From positions 1 to 8,635 of the forward strand of contig JBCCGR010000079.1 of assembly GCA_039029195.1 (NCBI GenBank): DNA of 8,635 nucleotides, read 5' to 3'. This stretch comes from JBCCGR01 sp039029195. Lineage in GTDB: Bacteria; Pseudomonadota; Alphaproteobacteria; Rhizobiales; Rhizobiaceae. Both the position numbers and the translations under genes were made by a program. The notes beneath the pieces are model-generated. The model worked only from the letters and a program-made list of their open reading frames with translations. It did not search any database and was not told where the DNA came from. Below are positions 5,760 to 8,635 of the stretch, in pieces (positions within the stretch are counted from its first letter, which is position 1; each line of letters starts with the position of its first letter).

Positions 5760-7462
5760 TGAACACCTTGTGCAATTGGCGGATAAACCACGTCATCCGG
5801 GTCTATCTCGTTGATTTCATTTGGAAACGGTGCGTGCTGATACATGGTGATCCGCACCCAACGATCCGATCTTGGATCAAAGCGCGTTGCACCAAAAAAG
5901 GAAAGTTTACAGCGCAAAAGATCAATCGGCATCATGTCAGCCGCGATGGTGTTGTCGCAGATTTCGGCATACCGATGATTTGCCGCCATCTGCGCCCTTC
6001 GAACAGCGCCACGATGTTCGGGATGACGCAACAAAAACGCGGCAAGTAATTGATCCTGCTCGGCTTTTTTTAACGCCTCATAGGCCGATTTTATGTCCCG
6101 GCCCGGGGCAAGCGGCTGTTCATAAGGTTCAATCGGCTCTTCAAACCGCTCACCCAGTCGCGGCTCGAGCTTTTCCTCCGAAACATACCAGACCCGGGCA
6201 ATCGCGGCGCTGTCAACAAAGTTGGATCGTAACGCCCACTCATAATTTTCTTCCATTAGATCAATGGCTTGAGCAACCGTTTGTCTGCCATCAATCGAAA
6301 ACTGATCCGCCTCACTGCTCGACATGGTGGCACTGAGATCGTCCACCAGATCGCCATAGGGTTCCAGAACAAGAGACACCAGTTGCTCCTGTCCTTCCAG
6401 CGAAAGCTGCGCTTCGGACCAGCAATAGAGTTGGTCAAACGGATGGTCGTCCAGGTCTAGACCTTGCTCTACCCGGTTGATGAGGGCATCAAAATCCTTT
6501 CGCAAAATCAATATCTTGCTCATCTGATGTGGATGATCGACCTGCCAGGTTTCGGCGTTCAACCGTGCGCGATACAGCCGGTCGAGAAACATTTCCCACC
6601 GAGCAGGCGTCGCAACAGCGATGGAGCGAACCCGTTGAAGGGCCGTTTCCCGCGCGCCAATCCAGGCATCCACCAGCGTTGGATGATTGATCAGAAATGG
6701 CGCCATCCCCAGACCGGTGGAGTTTCCGATTCCGAGGCGACGTTTCAGCTCCGGCGCAAACTTTGCCGCCTTCTTCGCACCTGCTACCCGCGCCAAATGT
6801 TCAACAATATCAATGCTGAAGGAGCGGATCAGCCACACGGAAAGCAGCTCCGGCTGAAACGAACCAGCGAACTCCTCGCGATCTGCCCATTTGCTCCGGT
6901 CCGCTGCGCCGAACTTGCCAGACCCATAGACCGCCGTCGTCCGCATCAGATAGCCGACACCGTCAATCATGGATTGATCTGGTTGTTCGCCACGCGACAG
7001 AGCCTCAACCACATGATTGAACAGGCGAACCGAGCGGTTGGCGCGTGAAAGCGACAGTTCACTTTCCGAGACGCGGCCCGCCTCCTGCAGGGGAACATTG
7101 CTGGAAAGCCGTTCGAGATCATCTTCCGTCGGCTCGCCATCAAAAAGGGTGAAGGTTGCATCCCAGGCCTCCGCGATCACCCGGTCGGAGCGCAGTTCGT
7201 CAGGAAGATCATGCGAAAAGGCCACCAAAGTGTAGGTTCGCGCCGGTCCAATGGCCCGGTAGGTGGCAACACCCACACCCTTGTCGTCAATGCGCCAAAG
7301 CGGGCGGTCGAACCGCCAGTTTTCGCGTCTCAACCGGCGCAGCAGCACACGCATGAAACTCAATCGCGAATGATGAAACGACCCCATGCGGGCAAGTTTC
7401 ATCACCTGCTCCGCTGGCCGCATCGGAACCTGCTTATCCGGGCTTTGGTCGGTTTTCTTCAT
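5756..7462 (-). CDS. Conserved 568-residue protein of unknown function
   Basis: I do not recognise a named domain. The protein is soluble-looking, without signal peptide or membrane segments. After a charged tail (1-20) it has a basic stretch (SFMRVLLRRLRRENWRFDRP, 35-54), then an alpha+beta segment with VGVATYRAIGPARTYTLVAFSHDL (63-86) and EAWDATFTLFDG (98-109). A striking motif, YLMRTTAVYGSGKFGAADRS, lies at 171-190, with no Cys and several Arg, Lys and Ser that could bind an anion. The middle (200-430) is mainly helical. An acidic, Pro-containing linker follows (EEPIEPYEQP, 441-450), and the C-terminus ends with FFGATRFDPRSDRWVRITMY (522-541). These two motifs look like conserved, possibly active-site, sequence. 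The start overlaps the dipeptidase-like stop as ATGA, with CAGG 4 nt upstream. The fixed coupling to M19-like, DUF3726 and Ldh genes suggests an enzyme or a stable complex partner in one pathway. Confidence 0.85.
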   Translation of the reverse strand: MKKTDQSPDKQVPMRPAEQVMKLARMGSFHHSRLSFMRVLLRRLRRENWRFDRPLWRIDDKGVGVATYRAIGPARTYTLVAFSHDLPDELRSDRVIAEAWDATFTLFDGEPTEDDLERLSSNVPLQEAGRVSESELSLSRANRSVRLFNHVVEALSRGEQPDQSMIDGVGYLMRTTAVYGSGKFGAADRSKWADREEFAGSFQPELLSVWLIRSFSIDIVEHLARVAGAKKAAKFAPELKRRLGIGNSTGLGMAPFLINHPTLVDAWIGARETALQRVRSIAVATPARWEMFLDRLYRARLNAETWQVDHPHQMSKILILRKDFDALINRVEQGLDLDDHPFDQLYCWSEAQLSLEGQEQLVSLVLEPYGDLVDDLSATMSSSEADQFSIDGRQTVAQAIDLMEENYEWALRSNFVDSAAIARVWYVSEEKLEPRLGERFEEPIEPYEQPLAPGRDIKSAYEALKKAEQDQLLAAFLLRHPEHRGAVRRAQMAANHRYAEICDNTIAADMMPIDLLRCKLSFFGATRFDPRSDRWVRITMYQHAPFPNEINEIDPDDVVYPPIAQGVQ

Positions 7463-8442
7463 GGCGCCTGCTCAGGACCAAAGCTCTCATCATAAAAGCG
7501 AAGCCAGTTTTCACCCATGATTCCAGCCACTTCGGCCTCATTGAAACCCACCTGCTTCAGCCCGGTGGCGATGTTTCCAAAGTGGCGATTGTCCTGGAAC
7601 CAGTCTGGCATCGGCGGAAATCCCGCATTTGACGCTGAACCCTCGCCATAGTCGATTTCCTTGGTCCAGCGGCCAACCCGCATCCACTCCACCACGCTGT
7701 CAGGTTGGTCCTGACAAAGATCAGAGCCGAACCCGATCAGCTCCGGCCCCATCATTTCTGCGGTTTTCGCAATCATGGAGCAGAAATCCTCAAGCGTGCA
7801 GTTTGAGCCACTGTTGAGATGATGCGGATAAAGCGAAAAGCCAAGCATGCCGCCGCTTTCTCTCAGAGCGGCAAGGATCGTGTCTGGCTTGTTGCGCTTG
7901 GCAGGGTGCCAGAATGATGGATTGGCGTGGGTGATTGCAATGGGGCGGCTTGAAAAATCAATCGCTTCCAGCGTGGAGCGTTCGGCGGAATGGCTCATAT
8001 CGATCACCATCCCGACGCGGTTCATTTCGCGGACCACCTGCTTTCCCATACGGGTGAGGCCGGTGTCTTCATCCTCATAACAACCCGTCGCGAGCAGCGA
8101 CTGGTTGTTGTAGGTCAGCTGCATGAAACGGGCACCCAACATGTGGCAAATTTCAACGAGCCCGATATCATCTTCGATCGGCGACGGGTTCTGAAATCCG
8201 AAAAGGATGGCCGTTCTGCCATCCTTCTTTGCCTGCCGCACGTCATCACCAGTGAGGGCGTGCACAATCAGATCTGGAAAGCGTTCGAACCAGTGGTTCC
8301 AGGCCTCCACATTGGCGACCATCTCCCGAAACATCTCGTGATAAGCAATGGTGACATGCACGGCATCAACACCGCCTTCCCGCATTTGCCGGAAGATTTT
8401 CTCTGACCAGTTTGCATATTGCAGATTGTCGATGAGATGCAT
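7459..8442 (-). CDS. M19 membrane dipeptidase-like protein with altered metal site
   Basis: A 327-residue TIM-barrel protein of the peptidase M19 (renal dipeptidase) family, without signal peptide, so cytoplasmic. Retained family features are LGARFMQLTYNNQS (102-115), IDMSHS with H151, ITHANPSFWH with H172, R183-N184, and IGFGSDLCQD with D241. The usual zinc ligands in the first half are missing. Where the family has Asp-Gly-His-Asn-Asp, this protein has D5-N6-L7-Q8-Y9, and the bridging Glu of the EGG motif is Q84 in FGFQNPSPIEDD. An in-frame TGA at 8452-8454, four codons before the ATG, shows the N-terminus is complete. It is therefore probably a mononuclear or metal-poor hydrolase/lyase acting on something other than dipeptides. 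It opens the operon and overlaps the next gene by 4 nt. No good Shine-Dalgarno sequence precedes the ATG. It may correspond to the dipeptidase-like gene of hyp-type clusters, a recollection that is not verified. Confidence 0.85.
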   Translation of the reverse strand: MHLIDNLQYANWSEKIFRQMREGGVDAVHVTIAYHEMFREMVANVEAWNHWFERFPDLIVHALTGDDVRQAKKDGRTAILFGFQNPSPIEDDIGLVEICHMLGARFMQLTYNNQSLLATGCYEDEDTGLTRMGKQVVREMNRVGMVIDMSHSAERSTLEAIDFSSRPIAITHANPSFWHPAKRNKPDTILAALRESGGMLGFSLYPHHLNSGSNCTLEDFCSMIAKTAEMMGPELIGFGSDLCQDQPDSVVEWMRVGRWTKEIDYGEGSASNAGFPPMPDWFQDNRHFGNIATGLKQVGFNEAEVAGIMGENWLRFYDESFGPEQAP

Positions 8443-8460
8443 GAAGGACGCTCAGGCGGT

Positions 8461-8512
8461 TCTGTTGGATGCGAGTGTGCCTTGCCCTTTGCTGGCGCGC
8501 AATGCCAACAGA
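8461..8512. repeat. 8-bp inverted repeat in the operon leader
   Basis: TCTGTTGG (8461-8468) and CCAACAGA (8505-8512) are exact reverse complements separated by 36 bp, 19 bases upstream of the dipeptidase-like start. They could be a looped-out regulator site or the base of a leader RNA stem. No clear promoter or ribosome binding site was found alongside. Confidence 0.45.
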
Positions 8513-8543
8513 GTTGATGACAGCCCACCTCCAAAGATTTGTC

Positions 8544-8635
8544 ACACCCGCAACAGCGGGTGTCCAGGGTGGCAGGCTCTGCCGTGCCAGATTCTGCTGC
8601 ACTCTTGCAGCCCTAGATTGCCGCTGTAGCGGCAA
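8544..8635. repeat. Multi-stem-loop intergenic repeat, cut by the window end
   Basis: Four consecutive palindromes fill this stretch: ACACCCGC-aaca-GCGGGTGT (8544-8563), GGCAG-gct-CTGCC (8571-8583), CTGCA-ctct-TGCAG (8597-8610) and TTGCCGCT-gt-AGCGGCAA (8618-8635). Such dense runs of short GC-rich hairpins in an intergenic region are typical of dispersed palindromic repeat elements in alphaproteobacterial genomes. The copy number cannot be judged from one window. It lies upstream of the operon, where it could act as a terminator for a gene beyond the edge or influence transcription. Confidence 0.55.

Noticed and set aside
6464..7048. 194-residue plus-strand open frame
   Set aside because: It is antisense to the 568-residue gene, with Arg/Pro/Gln-rich content typical of shadow frames in GC-rich coding DNA.
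8490..8512. Sigma-54 promoter suggested by TTGGCATTGC on the minus strand
   Set aside because: The GG and GC elements do not have the required 10-nt spacing.
8268..8534. 88-residue minus-strand frame starting with TTG beside a GGAGG
   Set aside because: It runs out of frame through the well-supported dipeptidase-like gene, has a composition unlike a real protein (rich in Cys, His and Pro) and matches nothing I recognise.

Overview
The window looks like a piece of an alphaproteobacterial chromosome, probably from a Rhizobiales/Hyphomicrobiales-type marine or soil bacterium. This is inferred from the protein families (DUF1330, DUF2293, DUF3726, an Ldh-family reductase beside an M19-like protein), the moderately GC-rich composition and the use of TTG and GTG starts. 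No rRNA, tRNA, CRISPR array, transposase or phage gene is visible.

Left part (1-3206): two small divergent regulator/target pairs. The first is an alpha/beta hydrolase of the YcjY/dienelactone-hydrolase type (minus strand) facing a TetR-family repressor (plus strand, TTG start). Three TGTAAA/TTTACA half-sites lie between them and form a likely shared operator. The second is a DUF1330 protein (minus) facing a LysR-family regulator (plus). Their intergenic region carries two tandem LysR-type boxes spaced 21 bp apart. The LysR gene is interrupted by a frameshift near its 3' end: its last ~78 residues are intact but in another frame.

Right part (3212-8442): a run of six minus-strand genes that reads as one operon, in transcription order an M19 dipeptidase-like protein, an unrecognised conserved 568-residue protein, a DUF3726 protein, an Ldh-family (malate/lactate-type) dehydrogenase, a DUF2293 protein and a GNAT acetyltransferase. 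The first three are joined by 4-nt start/stop overlaps. The Ldh and DUF2293 genes follow within 13 and 6 nt, with ribosome binding sites that overlap the preceding stop codon. This is tight translational coupling. GNAT follows after a 51-66 nt gap and may be only loosely attached.

From memory, an Ldh-family delta1-pyrroline-2-carboxylate reductase (HypS) is part of the Sinorhizobium meliloti hydroxyproline/D-proline (hyp) cluster, which also holds several uncharacterised genes. The four-gene core here may be a related module acting on a cyclic imino acid or similar metabolite, but the substrate cannot be read from the sequence. The most notable point is that the M19-like protein has lost the N-terminal His-x-Asp and the bridging Glu of the dinuclear zinc site while keeping the later His, His, Arg and Asp positions. 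It is therefore unlikely to be an ordinary dipeptidase.

The last ~190 bases (8443-8635) hold the leader of this operon. They contain an 8-bp inverted repeat, then a ~92-bp block of four consecutive stem-loops that looks like a dispersed intergenic palindromic repeat cut by the window end.
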